DNA of 64,000 bases from Pseudohongiella sp. (GCA_030651695.1 JAUSCD010000012.1:372001-436000); one strand, 5' to 3'. Numbered from the stretch's first letter, positions 8,991 to 19,781 are shown. Numbers and translations are program-made. Notes: generated by a model not told the origin, from the letters alone.

Positions 8991-10427
8991 ATGGGCAAAC
9001 CAACTGGTTTTAAAGAATTTGACCGTCGCACTGTGCCATACCGTGCGCCAGCCGAACGGCTGCTGGACTACAAGGAAATTTACACCAATCCTGACGAGAA
9101 ACACCTGGCTACTCAGGGTGCCCGCTGCATGGATTGTGGCGTTCCGTTCTGCCAGTCAGATCATGGCTGCCCGGTGTATAACCTGATTCCCGAGTGGAAT
9201 GATCTGATTTATAAAGGTCAGTGGCGCGAAGCGCTGGATCGCTTGCACAAAACCAATAACTTCCCAGAGTTTACCGGCCGCGTCTGCCCGGCTCCGTGTG
9301 AAGGCTCCTGTGTATTGGGCTTGAATAATCCGCCAGTCACAATCAAGAATATTGAAAACGCTATTATCGACAAAGGTTTTGAGAATGGCTGGGTACGTGC
9401 CAATCCACCCACATTCCGTACCGGTAAAAAAGTTGCTGTCATCGGTTCCGGCCCTGCTGGACTGGCCGCGGCTGCACAGCTTAATCAGGCTGGCCACGAA
9501 GTAACCGTTTACGAGCGCGAAGACCGCATCGGCGGTTTGCTGATGTACGGCATTCCCAATATGAAGCTGGAAAAAGACGTTGTACAACGTCGTGTTGACC
9601 TGCTGGCGGAAGAAGGCATCAAGTTTGTAACCGGAGTGAATGTCGGCGGCAAAGGCGTGAATGGCCTGCCGGTAGAAGAACTTCTGCAAAAAGTCGATGC
9701 CCTGTGCCTGAGCACTGGCGCCACTACAGCCCGCGACCTGAAAATCCCCGGCCGGGAAGGCGAAGGCGTACATTATGCGATGGAGTTCCTCACTGCAAAT
9801 ACGCGCAGCCTGCTGGACTCTGATTTAGAAGATGGCAATTACATCAGCGCCAAAGGCAAGAATGTTATTGTGATCGGTGGCGGTGATACCGGTACTGACT
9901 GTATCGCAACCTCACTGCGCCACGTTTGCAAGTCGCTGGTCAATTTTGAAATCATGCCGCGCCCGGGCAGTGAGCGTCCTGCTGACAATCCCTGGCCGCT
10001 ATGGCCAAAAATTTATCGTGTTGACTACGGTCATGAAGAAGCCGCGCACCGCGACGGCCAGGATCCGCGCGTTTACTCCATCAGTGGCAAAGAATTTATC
10101 CGCGATGAAAACGGCAAACTGCTGGGCATCAACACAGTTGCAGTAGACGCTAACTTCCAGGAAATACCCGGTACTATCAAGTTCTGGGAGGCTGATCTGA
10201 TTCTGCTGTCCATGGGTTTCCTCGGACCGGAGCAGTACATAGCTCAGCCACTAGGGCTGGAAGTTGATGCACGCTCCAACTACAAAGCCGATTACAACGA
10301 TTTCCGTACCAGTCATACCAAAGTGTTTGCGGCTGGCGACTGTCGCCGTGGACAATCATTGGTAGTACGGGCGATTGATGAGGGCCGCAAGGTCGCTGAA
10401 GCCATCAACAGATTCCTGAGCGCCTGA
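8991..10427 (+). CDS. gltD: glutamate synthase, small (beta) subunit
   Basis: A 478-residue protein of typical GltD length. It oxidises NADPH and passes electrons through FAD and Fe-S clusters to GltB. The N-terminal half has the cysteine-rich cluster-binding region (CMDCGVPFC near residue 45 and the later CPAPCEGSC). Two dinucleotide-binding motifs follow: [12 protein letters not shown] for FAD and [11 protein letters not shown] for NADPH. The C-terminal [12 protein letters not shown] segment closes the FAD site. An AAGG precedes the ATG. A strong terminator lies at 10472-10503, so gltBD is a two-gene operon. Confidence 0.97.
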   Translation: MGKPTGFKEFDRRTVPYRAPAERLLDYKEIYTNPDEKHLATQGARCMDCGVPFCQSDHGCPVYNLIPEWNDLIYKGQWREALDRLHKTNNFPEFTGRVCPAPCEGSCVLGLNNPPVTIKNIENAIIDKGFENGWVRANPPTFRTGKKVAVIGSGPAGLAAAAQLNQAGHEVTVYEREDRIGGLLMYGIPNMKLEKDVVQRRVDLLAEEGIKFVTGVNVGGKGVNGLPVEELLQKVDALCLSTGATTARDLKIPGREGEGVHYAMEFLTANTRSLLDSDLEDGNYISAKGKNVIVIGGGDTGTDCIATSLRHVCKSLVNFEIMPRPGSERPADNPWPLWPKIYRVDYGHEEAAHRDGQDPRVYSISGKEFIRDENGKLLGINTVAVDANFQEIPGTIKFWEADLILLSMGFLGPEQYIAQPLGLEVDARSNYKADYNDFRTSHTKVFAAGDCRRGQSLVVRAIDEGRKVAEAINRFLSA

Positions 10428-10471
10428 GCACCTGCCAGCGGGTCTTCAAGCTTTAAGGAAGATATGTAATC

Positions 10472-10503
10472 AAGCCGGAAGTCATTGGATTTCCGGCTTT
10501 TTC
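10472..10503 (+). terminator. rho-independent terminator of gltBD
   Basis: A perfect 9-bp stem, AAGCCGGAA (10472-10480) with TTCCGGCTT (10491-10499), a 10-base loop, and a run of T interrupted by one C. Confidence 0.85.
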
Positions 10504-10516
10504 ATTTTGAGGCTTG

Positions 10517-10525
10517 TGCTACACT
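10517..10525 (+). promoter_or_regulatory. candidate extended -10 promoter for the NatAB-type operon
   Basis: TGC followed by TACACT at 10520-10525 forms an extended -10 element about 70 bases before the start of the ABC ATPase gene. There is no good -35 box. Confidence 0.35.
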
Positions 10526-10592
10526 CAACGCATTGCCAGGGGCAGACACCACATTCGCCACCCCATGCGCCAATTGCATATTTCGGATACTG

Positions 10593-11549
10593 ATGATGTC
10601 TGACCCGGTGTTGTCGTTAACTAACGTCTCTAAACGCTACGGTGATTTTACCGCCGTGAACGCCATCAATCTGAGTATTCCGCGCGGCTCAGTGTATGGT
10701 TTTCTGGGCCCAAACGGCGCCGGCAAAACTACAACCATTCGCATGATTCTGGATATCATCCGGCCTGATGAGGGCGAGATTCAGGTGCTCGGCGCCAGCT
10801 CCGCCATGCATGTTCGCGAGCGAATTGGTTATCTGCCAGAAGAAAAAGGTTTGTACAAAAAAATGAAGGTCTGGGCGATCATCGCCTACTTTGCCACACT
10901 CAAGGGTATGCATAGACGCGAGGCAAAAACCCGCGCCTATGAGCTGCTGGAAAAGTACGGCCTGAAGGATTTCGCCAATTCCAGCGTGGAGTCCCTGTCC
11001 AAAGGCATGGGGCAAAAGGTGCAGGTATTATCGTCCATTGCCCACAATCCGGAACTGGTAATCCTGGACGAGCCATTCTCCGGCCTTGATCCGGTTAATC
11101 AGGAAGTGCTTGAGCAATTGATACGTGACCTGAAAGAAAACGGGCAGACCGTAATTTTTTCGACTCATATCATGCAACATGCAGAACGTCTTTGTGAAAG
11201 ACTTCTGCTCATCACGCAGGGCCGCAAAGTTTTTGACGGTACCGTCGACGAAGCCCGCGCGATCATTCCACGACGCGTGATCCTGGAATGCACCAACGAT
11301 ATCAGTACCCTCGCACAGATCGAAGGCGTACTTTCCGTTCAGGAGCTGCCCATTGGTAATGATGGACGCCTTCACGGTACACGCCAATGGGAGCTCTATG
11401 TGAAGGAACAGACAGACCCTCAGCAGATCCTGCAATACTGTTTCCAGAACCGCATCAATCTCAGTCGTTTTGATTTTACCCAGGCCAGTCTGCACGATGT
11501 GTTCATGCATCTGGTAGGCCCGGAAGCGCGGGAGCACAACTTCCGATGA
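10593..11549 (+). CDS. ABC transporter ATP-binding protein, NatA-like
   Basis: About 318 residues. The frame is open further upstream to 10485, but that part overlaps the gltD terminator, so the ATG at 10593 (or 10596) is the likely start. Walker A is GPNGAGKTTT, the signature is LSKGMGQK, and Walker B is LVILDEPFSGLDP, followed by the H-loop in FSTHIMQHAE. The C-terminal roughly 90 residues form the extra domain (DUF4162-like) found in NatA and DrrA ATPases. Together with the permease 10 bases downstream it should drive export, possibly of sodium or a lipophilic compound. The substrate cannot be read from the sequence. Confidence 0.88.
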   Translation: MMSDPVLSLTNVSKRYGDFTAVNAINLSIPRGSVYGFLGPNGAGKTTTIRMILDIIRPDEGEIQVLGASSAMHVRERIGYLPEEKGLYKKMKVWAIIAYFATLKGMHRREAKTRAYELLEKYGLKDFANSSVESLSKGMGQKVQVLSSIAHNPELVILDEPFSGLDPVNQEVLEQLIRDLKENGQTVIFSTHIMQHAERLCERLLLITQGRKVFDGTVDEARAIIPRRVILECTNDISTLAQIEGVLSVQELPIGNDGRLHGTRQWELYVKEQTDPQQILQYCFQNRINLSRFDFTQASLHDVFMHLVGPEAREHNFR

Positions 11550-11559
11550 GAGTGTACAA

Positions 11560-13158
11560 ATGAGAGTCACGCTGCTGATTGCATCCCGCGAATATCTCGA
11601 GAACGTTAAAACCAAGGGTTTCTGGATCGGTGTGTTATTGGTCCCAATTGTCTTTTTTATTATTTTCCATGTCTCCAGTCGCCTGGCGACAGCAACACCT
11701 ACCCGTTATTACCTGCTGATCGATCAATCTGGCCAGTACGCTGAATCTGTAGACATTGCTATCCGCCGCGAACATCAAAGACGGGTAATGCAGGATTTTA
11801 TGCGGTATCTGCAGGAGAACCGCACTGACCTCTCAGGCACAGCGCTGAGCCGCGAACCCGCAACACAGCTTGATCAACTGATTGATGACTTTGGCAATGA
11901 TGAGGTTGCAACGCTGGATGAGTGGCTCAGCAATGGCGGACTTGATTTTGCACTGCAAATGTCACGTGCCTATTTACGACCCGATGCCCCGGCATTTACA
12001 GAGCCCCGCCCACAGTTCATTGCTGCACCGTTGCCAGCAGAGCTGGATGTCAGCGCCCCGGCTCAAACTATTGTTGACACCCTTCGCCCCTATCTCAACG
12101 GCGAGCGCCGTCTGCAAGTAAACGGCGAGGCTGTGAGTCTTTTTGCTCTCATTCTGATACCCGGCCAGGTAGACGCTGATATTGTGCGACCCGCAACCCT
12201 GCAAAGGGTGATAGTAGATGGCGGTGGTCCGAGAGGGGTGCAGTACTGGGCAAGCAACCTCACGGATACCCGCTTGCCCAATGCGATACAGACCAGCATC
12301 AACAATGCGATCCGACAGCAGGAATACACCAGTCGCGGCATTGATATTACTCAAGTGAGAGACGTACAGCGCACCAGACTTCCGCTAAGCAGGCTGGACC
12401 CCGGCAAGGCAGCGGGATCTGAAGAAGTCAGCCTTGCTGACACTTTCCGGCAGTGGGCACCCATGGGTTTTGTGTATCTGATATTCATCTCGCTGATGCA
12501 AAGCGTCCAATACCTGCTAAGCAACACGATAGAAGAAAAATCCAACCGCATCATTGAAGTCCTGCTGGCCTCGGTGACACCCGGCGAGCTGATGATGGGA
12601 AAACTGTTGGGCATCGGCGCGACCGGCATCACCACGATCCTGGCATGGATTGTCTCGTTTTTCGCTTTTTTGCAGCTTTATCAGACTGTCGAGACCGTCA
12701 TGATGGTGCAAGTGCTTGATGTGCTGTTGAGTTCCGATCTTATTCCGCGTTTTGTGTTTTATTACCTGTGCTGTTATGCACTTTATGCCGGCATCTTTCT
12801 GGCGATTGGCAGCCTGTGCAATACCCTCAAAGAAGCTCAGAGCCTTATGATGCCTTTGATGATGGTCCTGGTGATTCCAATTCTGACCATGAGTTTTATT
12901 GCTCAGGATCCCAACGGCACGCTGGCACGGGTGATGTCGTGGATTCCGTTGTTTACACCGTTCACCATGATGAACCGGGCTGCAGCACAGCCGCCAATGT
13001 TTGATGTTGTGGGCACAACTTTATTACTGGTTTTTACCACCATTGCGGTTCTGTGGTTATCCGGACGTGTATTCCGTCAGGGCATCCTGCGTACGGGTCA
13101 ACCACCGCGCATCATTGAACTGTGGCGCATGATGCGTCGTCGCAGCAGCAGAAGCTAA
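11560..13158 (+). CDS. ABC-2 type permease, NatB-like
   Basis: A 532-residue membrane protein. One transmembrane helix lies near residues 20-40, then a large extracytoplasmic domain of about 250 residues, then a block of five to six helices from about residue 305 to 510. This layout matches NatB-type ABC-2 permeases that pair with NatA ATPases. The motif EEKSNRIIEVLLASVTPGEL near residue 325 is the coupling segment typical of the family. The gene starts 10 bases after the ATPase gene, in the same operon, and is followed 12 bases later by an AI-2E family permease. Confidence 0.88.
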   Translation: MRVTLLIASREYLENVKTKGFWIGVLLVPIVFFIIFHVSSRLATATPTRYYLLIDQSGQYAESVDIAIRREHQRRVMQDFMRYLQENRTDLSGTALSREPATQLDQLIDDFGNDEVATLDEWLSNGGLDFALQMSRAYLRPDAPAFTEPRPQFIAAPLPAELDVSAPAQTIVDTLRPYLNGERRLQVNGEAVSLFALILIPGQVDADIVRPATLQRVIVDGGGPRGVQYWASNLTDTRLPNAIQTSINNAIRQQEYTSRGIDITQVRDVQRTRLPLSRLDPGKAAGSEEVSLADTFRQWAPMGFVYLIFISLMQSVQYLLSNTIEEKSNRIIEVLLASVTPGELMMGKLLGIGATGITTILAWIVSFFAFLQLYQTVETVMMVQVLDVLLSSDLIPRFVFYYLCCYALYAGIFLAIGSLCNTLKEAQSLMMPLMMVLVIPILTMSFIAQDPNGTLARVMSWIPLFTPFTMMNRAAAQPPMFDVVGTTLLLVFTTIAVLWLSGRVFRQGILRTGQPPRIIELWRMMRRRSSRS

Positions 13159-13170
13159 GAGGATACTGTT

Positions 13171-14211
13171 ATGCGTCGAGACATGGAAAAACTGACATTC
13201 ATCTGGTTTCTGCTAGCTCTGAGCGTGTTGTTTGTCTGGATTCTGCTACCGTTCTGGAGCGCCATTTTCTGGGCGTGTGTAATGTCGTTGCTGTTTAAAC
13301 CAGTACAGCGAAGACTGACAACGGCTTTTGGCAACCGCGCCTCAATTGCAGCCGTGTGTACGGTGTTGATAGGCTTTGTGGCGGTAGTGATGCCGGTAAT
13401 TGGCATCGCGTTCGGCTTCGTCCGTGAAGGTGCACAGCTCTATGAGTCAATTGAGGCTGAGCAGATCAGCCCTCAGGCCATCCTTGACCGCATCGGGAAT
13501 GCAGTTCCCTTCCTGCCCGAAATTTTCAGTCGGCTGGGCATTGATGTCGGCAGCATCCGCGATTATCTGTCTGCGTCGGCAACCGGCCTTAGTCAGATAC
13601 TATCGCAGCAGGCGTTGAATTGGGGGCGCGGAACGCTGAACTTTACGATCGGCCTCGGATTGATGCTGTATCTGAGCTTCTTCTTGTTGCGAGACGGCGA
13701 CACCATCGTCGTCTGGCTTCGCCGGGCAGTACCATTGAGCAATGAGCGCCGCCAGCTGTTGTTTGAGAAATTCGCTGAAGTGACACGCGCCACAGTCAAA
13801 GGCAATCTGGTCGTAGCAATGGTGCAGGGCGCTCTGGGTGGCCTCATATTCTGGGCGCTGGGTATTCCTGCGCCACTGATGTGGTCCGTGATTATGGCTT
13901 TCCTGTCGCTGGTGCCTGCCGTAGGTGCATCACTGGTGTGGATACCCGTAGCGATCTACCTCTACGCCACCGGCGACGCTGCAAAGGCATCCATTCTTGT
14001 GGCGTATGGCGCTTTGGTCATCGGCCTTGCAGACAATGTGCTGCGCCCCATACTGGTAGGCCGTGACACCAAGCTGCCTGACTACATTGTTTTGTTCTCC
14101 ACGGTAGGCGGACTGAGCATAATGGGCATCAACGGCTTTGTGATAGGACCTCTCATCGCCGCGCTTTTCCTGAGCTTCTGGAGTATTTTCATCAGGGAAT
14201 TTAACAACTAA
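13171..14211 (+). CDS. AI-2E family transporter (UPF0118)
   Basis: A 346-residue polytopic membrane protein with about seven to eight hydrophobic segments, in pairs at the N-terminus, then a soluble central domain (about residues 75-150), then a cluster of helices. The C-terminal DNVLRPILVGRDTKLP motif and the nearby glycine-rich helix are typical of this family. Members include the TqsA autoinducer-2 exporter and Na+/H+ antiporters, so the substrate is open. A GAGG ribosome site precedes the ATG. It lies 12 bases after the permease gene and is probably cotranscribed with it. Confidence 0.88.
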   Translation: MRRDMEKLTFIWFLLALSVLFVWILLPFWSAIFWACVMSLLFKPVQRRLTTAFGNRASIAAVCTVLIGFVAVVMPVIGIAFGFVREGAQLYESIEAEQISPQAILDRIGNAVPFLPEIFSRLGIDVGSIRDYLSASATGLSQILSQQALNWGRGTLNFTIGLGLMLYLSFFLLRDGDTIVVWLRRAVPLSNERRQLLFEKFAEVTRATVKGNLVVAMVQGALGGLIFWALGIPAPLMWSVIMAFLSLVPAVGASLVWIPVAIYLYATGDAAKASILVAYGALVIGLADNVLRPILVGRDTKLPDYIVLFSTVGGLSIMGINGFVIGPLIAALFLSFWSIFIREFNN

Positions 14212-14291
14212 GTCTGGCCAGGCGCTTCTGGTCGCTGCAACTGCCGTGGTGCTGGGGTAGAATACCGACCTCTGTTACCGGGAGTTGAACT

Positions 14292-15101
14292 TTGAAAAAC
14301 AGTCATATCGCGTTTATCGGCGCTGGCAACATGGCCAACAGCCTGATCCGTGGCCTGCTGGCCAAAGGTGTACCGGCCACCAACCTGCACGCAACCGACA
14401 TTGATACCAACAAACTGACGGAGATCAAAAACGAGTGCGGCATCCAGATCGGCTCGACAGCTGAGGTTGCAGCCGTGGCTGATGTGATCGTCCTCGCAGT
14501 CAAGCCTCAGGTCATGGCAACAGTGTGCGAAGGCCTGCGCTCAGACATCAAAAACCCCGGCTGTCTGATCATATCCATTGCCGCCGGCATTCCTGTAGCG
14601 TCTCTGCAGACATGGCTCGGTGGATCACGCGCCATCGTTCGTTGCATGCCTAACACTCCTGCGCTGGTAGGCGAAGGAGCTACCGGATTGTTTGCCAATA
14701 CACAGTGCAGCGCCGACGATATCGCGCTCGCAGGCGACATACTTTCTGCTGTCGGTATTACCTGTTGGTTGCGCTCTGAAAACGATATAGACACCGTGAC
14801 CGCGCTGTCTGGCAGCGGCCCGGCTTATTTTTTCCTGATGATGGAAGCCATGGAGAAAGCCGCCATTGCACTCGGGCTGGACGCCGGGGTTGCCCGCCGG
14901 CTCAGTATTCAGACTGCTCTGGGCGCTGGCAGGCTCGCCGCAACCAGCGATGTGGCGCCGGATGAGCTGCGCCGTCAGGTGACTTCGCCCGGTGGCACCA
15001 CAGAACAAGCGTTGTTATCCTTTCAGCGCGATGGTTTTGAGCGTATTGTCGCCTCTGCGATTGAGGCAGCACAGCAACGTGCCGCCCAATTGGCCAAATA
15101 A
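14292..15101 (+). CDS. proC: pyrroline-5-carboxylate reductase
   Basis: A 269-residue enzyme, the usual length, catalysing the last step of proline synthesis. It begins at a TTG with GGGAG eight bases upstream. The N-terminal Rossmann motif is IAFIGAGNMANSL. The C-terminal family signature covers the LSGSGPAYFFLMMEAM segment and the later TSPGGTTEQALLSF segment. In many gammaproteobacteria yggS precedes proC; here yggS is absent, and a separate promoter region (14212-14291) separates proC from the permease gene. yggT follows 50 bases downstream. Confidence 0.96.
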   Translation: MKNSHIAFIGAGNMANSLIRGLLAKGVPATNLHATDIDTNKLTEIKNECGIQIGSTAEVAAVADVIVLAVKPQVMATVCEGLRSDIKNPGCLIISIAAGIPVASLQTWLGGSRAIVRCMPNTPALVGEGATGLFANTQCSADDIALAGDILSAVGITCWLRSENDIDTVTALSGSGPAYFFLMMEAMEKAAIALGLDAGVARRLSIQTALGAGRLAATSDVAPDELRRQVTSPGGTTEQALLSFQRDGFERIVASAIEAAQQRAAQLAK

Positions 15102-15151
15102 CATGAATGGGGCAAGCTGAGCGGGCCCAATAAAGTACAAGAGATCTCACC

Positions 15152-15730
15152 ATGAATGCACTTGGCAATATCGGCAGTTTGTTAGTCAGCACTCTGGGCA
15201 CACTTTACATGCTGGCTATTCTGCTGCGTTTTCTGCTGCAGCTGTCACGCGCGGACTTCTACAACCCGATCACTCAGATGATTGTGCGTTTTACAGATCC
15301 TGGGGTGCTGGTGCTGCGCCGTTTTATACCCGGTTATCGGGGCATTGACTTTGCGACGCTGGTCTTTGCGTTTCTGGTTGAGTGCGCGCTGATCTGTGCG
15401 CTGATAATGCTGGCGGGCATTGCGCTGCCTGGTGTTGGGCTGATCATTGCGTGGGCGTTCGCCGGCATCCTCAATTTCACACTGGATATCTATTTCTGGT
15501 CATTGCTGATTTCGATTGTGGCCAGTTTTATAGCTCCGTTCAGTGATCACCCCGCACTGGTGCTCCTGCGTCAGCTGACAGAGCCCGTTATGGCTCCGTT
15601 CCGCCGTCTGCTGCCATCGATGGGCGGTCTTGATCTGTCGCCAATTTTTTTATTCCTCAGCATCCAGATTATTAAAATCATGTTGGTCGCCCCTATTGGT
15701 GCCAACCCGGCGTTTGTGCCGGGCATGTGA
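15152..15730 (+). CDS. yggT: YggT family membrane protein
   Basis: A 192-residue protein of two repeated halves, each with two transmembrane helices and an amphipathic loop containing a PxxRRxxP-like segment (VLRRFIPGYRGIDFATL and PFRRLLPSMGGLDLSP). That duplication is the mark of YggT. The family is linked with osmotic tolerance and membrane organisation, but its biochemistry is not settled. It sits between proC and a DUF167 gene, the classic order, and its stop overlaps the DUF167 start as ATGA. Confidence 0.93.
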   Translation: MNALGNIGSLLVSTLGTLYMLAILLRFLLQLSRADFYNPITQMIVRFTDPGVLVLRRFIPGYRGIDFATLVFAFLVECALICALIMLAGIALPGVGLIIAWAFAGILNFTLDIYFWSLLISIVASFIAPFSDHPALVLLRQLTEPVMAPFRRLLPSMGGLDLSPIFLFLSIQIIKIMLVAPIGANPAFVPGM

Positions 15731-16050
15731 TGTCAGAGAAGGCAGCGTTATGGTATCGCTGGCACAACGGCTGCCTGATTCTGAACTGTCGTGTACAGCC
15801 TCGTGGCGGCCGCGACGGTTTTGGTGAAGTACACGGAGACGAGATTAAACTCCGCATCAGTGCGCCGCCGGTGGACGGAAAAGCCAACGCACATCTGATA
15901 AAATTCCTGGCTGGCGAGTTTGCCGTGCCACAACAGAACATCAGCATCATCAAGGGAGAAAGCAACAGACAGAAACAGATCAGCATCTGCAAACCCGGCC
16001 GGTTACCTGAACTCACCGGACTCGCATTGCCACCGGAAACCAGCCGGTAG
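15730..16050 (+). CDS. DUF167 / YggU family protein
   Basis: A 106-residue protein. The ATG at 15730 overlaps the yggT stop as ATGA; a GTG one codon upstream is less likely. The core RISAPPVDGKANAHLIKFLA and the later IIKGESNRQKQI are the DUF167 signature. The structure is known for the family but the function is not. The C-terminal 20 or so residues after the core are not conserved. The conserved proC-yggT-yggU order supports the call. Confidence 0.92.
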   Translation: MSEKAALWYRWHNGCLILNCRVQPRGGRDGFGEVHGDEIKLRISAPPVDGKANAHLIKFLAGEFAVPQQNISIIKGESNRQKQISICKPGRLPELTGLALPPETSR

Positions 16051-16091
16051 ATTTTTGATCGTTCTTTCTTTGCAGAGGAACATACAACACC

Positions 16092-17282
16092 ATGCCTGAT
16101 TTTCTTCCTGAGAATTCCGTCGGAATTGTTAAGCCAGAACTGTTTCATTTTGACGAACCACTGACACTGCGCAGCGGCAAAGTTCTGAAAAGTTACGACC
16201 TGATGGTGGAAACCTATGGTGAGCTCAACGCCGACAGATCCAATGCCATCCTGATTTGTCATGCACTCAGCGGGGATCACCATGCCGCCGGATATCACAG
16301 CATGGCTGATAAAAAACCAGGCTGGTGGGATGTGTGTATCGGTCCGGGCAAACCAATAGATACCCGACATTTTTTTGTTGTCAGCCTTAATAATCTTGGC
16401 GGCTGCGCTGGCAGCACCGGCCCAGCCTCAATCAATCCCGACACCGGCACCTGGTATGGCCCGGACTTTCCCGTCGTTACTGTGCGCGACTGGGTACATA
16501 GCCAGGCTCGACTCGCTGACAGACTGGGCATTCAGCAATGGGCTGCCGTTGTTGGCGGCAGCCTTGGTGGCATGCAAGTCATGCGCTGGTCCATCAGTTA
16601 TCCGGAGCGTGTTCGCCACGCCATTATGCTTGCGGTTGCGCCCAAACTGTCTGCACAAAATATTGCCTTCAATGAGGTGGCACGCCAGTCCATCACCGGC
16701 GACCCGGATTTTCACGCCGGCCGTTACCGCGATCACGGCGTCATCCCGAAAAAAGGGCTGATGCTGGCACGCATGGTAGGACATATCACTTATTTGTCCG
16801 ACAGCGCCATGCGTGAAAAATTTGGCAAAGCTACCCAGGAAATCAAAGAGGCATCGTTAAATCTTGGCCGTGATCTGCGCGCAGGAAAACTGAGTTTTGG
16901 TTTTGATGTGGACTTCCAGGTGGAAAGTTACCTGCATTATCAGGGCGAGCGATTCTCGGAGACCTTTGATGCAAACTCGTATTTGTTGATGACAAAAGCT
17001 CTGGATTATTTTGATCCCAGCGTCGACTACGATGGTGATCTCAGCAAAGCATTTGCCAACAGCAATTGCCGTTTCCTGCTGGTGTCTTACAGCACGGACT
17101 GGCGATTTCCGCCTGCACGCACACAGGAAATCGTGACTGCGCTGCTAAAAGCAGGCAAACAGGTCAGTTATCTGGATATTGAGGCTGACGAAGGCCACGA
17201 CGCATTCCTGCTGCCGGTGCCAAGATATATGCAGGCCATGACCACCTACCTGAACCGTGTCAAACAGGAGGTGCAGAGCTGA
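16092..17282 (+). CDS. metX: homoserine O-acyltransferase (MetX family)
   Basis: A 396-residue alpha/beta hydrolase that activates homoserine with acetyl- or succinyl-CoA at the start of methionine synthesis. The nucleophile is Ser157 in GGSLGGMQ. The catalytic Asp and His fall in the C-terminal part ([11 protein letters not shown] and DEGHDAFL). In Pseudomonas-type metX-metW pairs the enzyme is often a succinyltransferase; the sequence alone does not decide the acyl donor here. metW overlaps its stop codon by one base. Confidence 0.95.
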   Translation: MPDFLPENSVGIVKPELFHFDEPLTLRSGKVLKSYDLMVETYGELNADRSNAILICHALSGDHHAAGYHSMADKKPGWWDVCIGPGKPIDTRHFFVVSLNNLGGCAGSTGPASINPDTGTWYGPDFPVVTVRDWVHSQARLADRLGIQQWAAVVGGSLGGMQVMRWSISYPERVRHAIMLAVAPKLSAQNIAFNEVARQSITGDPDFHAGRYRDHGVIPKKGLMLARMVGHITYLSDSAMREKFGKATQEIKEASLNLGRDLRAGKLSFGFDVDFQVESYLHYQGERFSETFDANSYLLMTKALDYFDPSVDYDGDLSKAFANSNCRFLLVSYSTDWRFPPARTQEIVTALLKAGKQVSYLDIEADEGHDAFLLPVPRYMQAMTTYLNRVKQEVQS

Positions 17283-17890
17283 TGCGAGCTGATCTCGAGA
17301 TTATTCAGAAGTGGATCAAACCTGGCAGTCGTGTCCTCGATTTGGGTTGTGGTGACGGTAGTTTGCTGGGATATCTGCGGGATAATAAACAGACTATTGG
17401 TATCGGTCTTGAAATCGATGACACCAAGATAGACAGCTGCCTTGGCAAAGGCATTGATGTAATTCAGCAGGATCTTAACAAAGGCCTGGGCAATTTTGTG
17501 TCACAAAGTTTTGACACCGTATTGTTGACGCAAACACTACAGGCAGTGCATTACCCTGATATGCTGGTAGAGGAAATGTTGCGCGTAGGTAAAAATTGCA
17601 TCGTGACCTTTCCAAACTTCGGCAACTGGAAAAGCCGTGCGCACATAGCGTTTAAAGGCCGTATGCCGGTGTCTGATTTTATGCCATATCAGTGGTACGA
17701 CACACCCAATATCCATTTCTGTACCGTGCGCGACTTTGACGATTTCTGTCGCCACAAGAACATCAATGTCATCACTCGCACGGTAGTGGACAACAAGCAC
17801 CGCGACAGCGCCGTTATCCGCGCCTTCCCTAACCTGTTAAGTGAAATCGCGATCTACCATTTCTCGCGTGGCCAGCAAGGCAATCCGTGA
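17282..17890 (+). CDS. metW: methionine biosynthesis protein MetW
   Basis: A 202-residue methyltransferase-fold protein. Motif I ([12 protein letters not shown]) lies at about residue 20, and the family segments [11 protein letters not shown] and [16 protein letters not shown] are present. MetW is required for full activity of the adjacent MetX in several proteobacteria. The start overlaps the metX stop (TGATG), so the two are translationally coupled, and rdgB overlaps its own stop as ATGA. Confidence 0.95.
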   Translation: MRADLEIIQKWIKPGSRVLDLGCGDGSLLGYLRDNKQTIGIGLEIDDTKIDSCLGKGIDVIQQDLNKGLGNFVSQSFDTVLLTQTLQAVHYPDMLVEEMLRVGKNCIVTFPNFGNWKSRAHIAFKGRMPVSDFMPYQWYDTPNIHFCTVRDFDDFCRHKNINVITRTVVDNKHRDSAVIRAFPNLLSEIAIYHFSRGQQGNP

Positions 17891-18513
17891 TGCAAAAGAT
17901 TGTTCTGGCCAGTAGCAATGCAGGCAAGTTGAAAGAGCTGCAGTTTTTATTGTCGGCCTTGCCGGTTCTCGTTGTGGCTCAATCAGAACTTGGCATCGAT
18001 GATGCCGAGGAGACAGGTCTCACGTTTATAGAGAATGCCATCCTCAAAGCACGCCACGCCAGCGCCATCAGCGGACTACCAGCGATCGCTGATGACTCCG
18101 GACTGGCAGTTGATGCACTCGGAGGTGCGCCGGGAATTTATTCTGCACGCTATGCGGAGCTTCCCGCGAACATAAAAGGTGTTGATCGCGACCAGGGCAA
18201 TAATCTGAAACTGCTGAACGCCCTGAAAGACATCCCGGACGACAACCGGGGCGCACAATTTCATTGTGTGCTGGTGTATCTGCGTCACGCGGCTGACCCT
18301 ACACCACTGGTTTGTCACGGACAGTGGCGCGGCACCATTCTGCACAAAGCAGCTGGCGACAACGGCTTTGGTTACGATCCGCTGTTTCTGGTTCCCGAAC
18401 GCGGCTGCAGCTCAGCTGAATTATCCGCTGCTGACAAGAACCAATTGAGCCACCGTGCGCAAGCCAGTCGCATGTTGCTGGATGCACTCAAATCGCGTTA
18501 TGGCATTTCGTGA
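17890..18513 (+). CDS. rdgB: non-canonical purine NTP pyrophosphatase (RdgB/HAM1)
   Basis: A 207-residue enzyme that hydrolyses dITP, ITP and XTP to keep deaminated purines out of DNA. The first residues ([17 protein letters not shown]) match the family N-terminus, so the ATG at 17890 is preferred over the GTG one codon earlier. [20 protein letters not shown] carries the catalytic Asp, and [11 protein letters not shown] binds the base. It overlaps both neighbours by four bases, in the widespread metW-rdgB-hemW order. Confidence 0.97.
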   Translation: MQKIVLASSNAGKLKELQFLLSALPVLVVAQSELGIDDAEETGLTFIENAILKARHASAISGLPAIADDSGLAVDALGGAPGIYSARYAELPANIKGVDRDQGNNLKLLNALKDIPDDNRGAQFHCVLVYLRHAADPTPLVCHGQWRGTILHKAAGDNGFGYDPLFLVPERGCSSAELSAADKNQLSHRAQASRMLLDALKSRYGIS

Positions 18514-19751
18514 GCACACTTCCGTCTGACGACAATAGCGCCGACTCTACCTCAATTGCCGCGACGCTGACATTGCCACCATTAAGTTTATACATTCACG
18601 TACCATGGTGTGTGCGCAAATGCCCCTACTGTGACTTCAATTCACATGAACATGAAGGCGCGGGTGGTTTGCCAGAAGATGACTACATCACCGCGCTGCT
18701 GGATGATCTGCGACATGATCTGAAGTATGTACAGAATCGCGAGATCCACAGCATTTTTATTGGCGGTGGCACACCCAGCCTGTTGTCAGCACGTGCCTAT
18801 GACCGCTTGCTGAATGACCTGCAGAAGTCGCTCACCTTCAGCCATGATATTGAAATCACGCTGGAGGCGAACCCAGGCACGGCGGAGCGCGAGAAGTTTG
18901 CAGATTATTTTTCTGCTGGTATCAATCGACTTTCATTGGGTATCCAGAGTTTTGATCCGCAACAACTAAAAAATCTCGGACGCATTCACGATCAACACGA
19001 TGCTGAACGGGCGATAGAGTACGCACGCAGCGCAGGTTTCGAAAGACTGAACCTGGACCTGATGTACGGTTTGCAGGATCAGAGCCCGGAAGCCGCAGTG
19101 GCCGATTTGCGAAAAGCGATCAGTTTTGCTCCAGAACACTTGTCCTGGTATCAACTGACCATTGAGCCCAACACCGAATTTTATAAAAAAACACCGCCAT
19201 TACCACCAGAGGATGCATTGATCGAGATGCAAGACGCAGGCCTGTCCCTTTTGCACGATAATGGTCTGATGCGCTACGAGATTTCAGCTTTTGCCCGCGC
19301 AGGTGAAGAATCCAGACACAATCTGAACTATTGGCGTTTTGGCGACTATATGGGCATTGGCGCCGGCGCCCACGCCAAACTGACCGAGCCGCACAAAAAC
19401 CGCATCCTGCGCCTGCGTAAACGCAAACAACCAGGGCACTACCTGCAGGCAGCAAAACATAGCCTGTCCCAGGCCGATAGCAACCTGCTAGTGCGCTACC
19501 CCTACATGGCCGATGCCAGTCCGATTGAGGCCGAGGACCTGCCAGTCGAGTTTTTACTCAATGCACTGCGCCTGCGCGAGGGATTCACTGTCAGTCAATT
19601 TGAATCACTCACCGGGCTGCCTTTCAGCCGCCATTCAAAGCAGGTAGAATCCTTGCAGCATCAAGGGCTTCTGACAGTGGATGGCGAGCGGATCAGCACC
19701 ACCGAGCGTGGTTACCAGTTCCTCAATACTGTTCTGGAAGCGTTTCTTTAA
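18510..19751 (+). CDS. hemW: radical SAM family haem chaperone HemW
   Basis: A 413-residue protein starting with a GTG that overlaps the rdgB stop. The radical SAM cluster ligands are Cys34, Cys38 and Cys41 ([11 protein letters not shown]), with the HemW-type extra Cys absent from the CxxxCxxC. The GGGTPS SAM-binding motif is near residue 90. The C-terminal HemW domain is present ([20 protein letters not shown]). Family members were long annotated as oxygen-independent coproporphyrinogen oxidase, but HemW inserts haem into respiratory proteins rather than oxidising porphyrinogen. Confidence 0.95.
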   Translation: MSTLPSDDNSADSTSIAATLTLPPLSLYIHVPWCVRKCPYCDFNSHEHEGAGGLPEDDYITALLDDLRHDLKYVQNREIHSIFIGGGTPSLLSARAYDRLLNDLQKSLTFSHDIEITLEANPGTAEREKFADYFSAGINRLSLGIQSFDPQQLKNLGRIHDQHDAERAIEYARSAGFERLNLDLMYGLQDQSPEAAVADLRKAISFAPEHLSWYQLTIEPNTEFYKKTPPLPPEDALIEMQDAGLSLLHDNGLMRYEISAFARAGEESRHNLNYWRFGDYMGIGAGAHAKLTEPHKNRILRLRKRKQPGHYLQAAKHSLSQADSNLLVRYPYMADASPIEAEDLPVEFLLNALRLREGFTVSQFESLTGLPFSRHSKQVESLQHQGLLTVDGERISTTERGYQFLNTVLEAFL

Positions 19752-19781
19752 ACTCTGATCTTTTAATCCGGGTGTCATACC

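Noticed and set aside
9156-9773. 205-codon open frame on the minus strand
   Set aside because: Antisense to gltD, whose cluster and nucleotide motifs are intact.
10485-10592. N-terminal extension of the NatA-like ATPase
   Set aside because: It would start inside the gltD terminator and encodes residues unlike the family; the start near 10593 is better.
15693-16370. 225-codon open frame on the minus strand
   Set aside because: It spans parts of yggT, DUF167 and metX on the other strand and has no recognisable domain.
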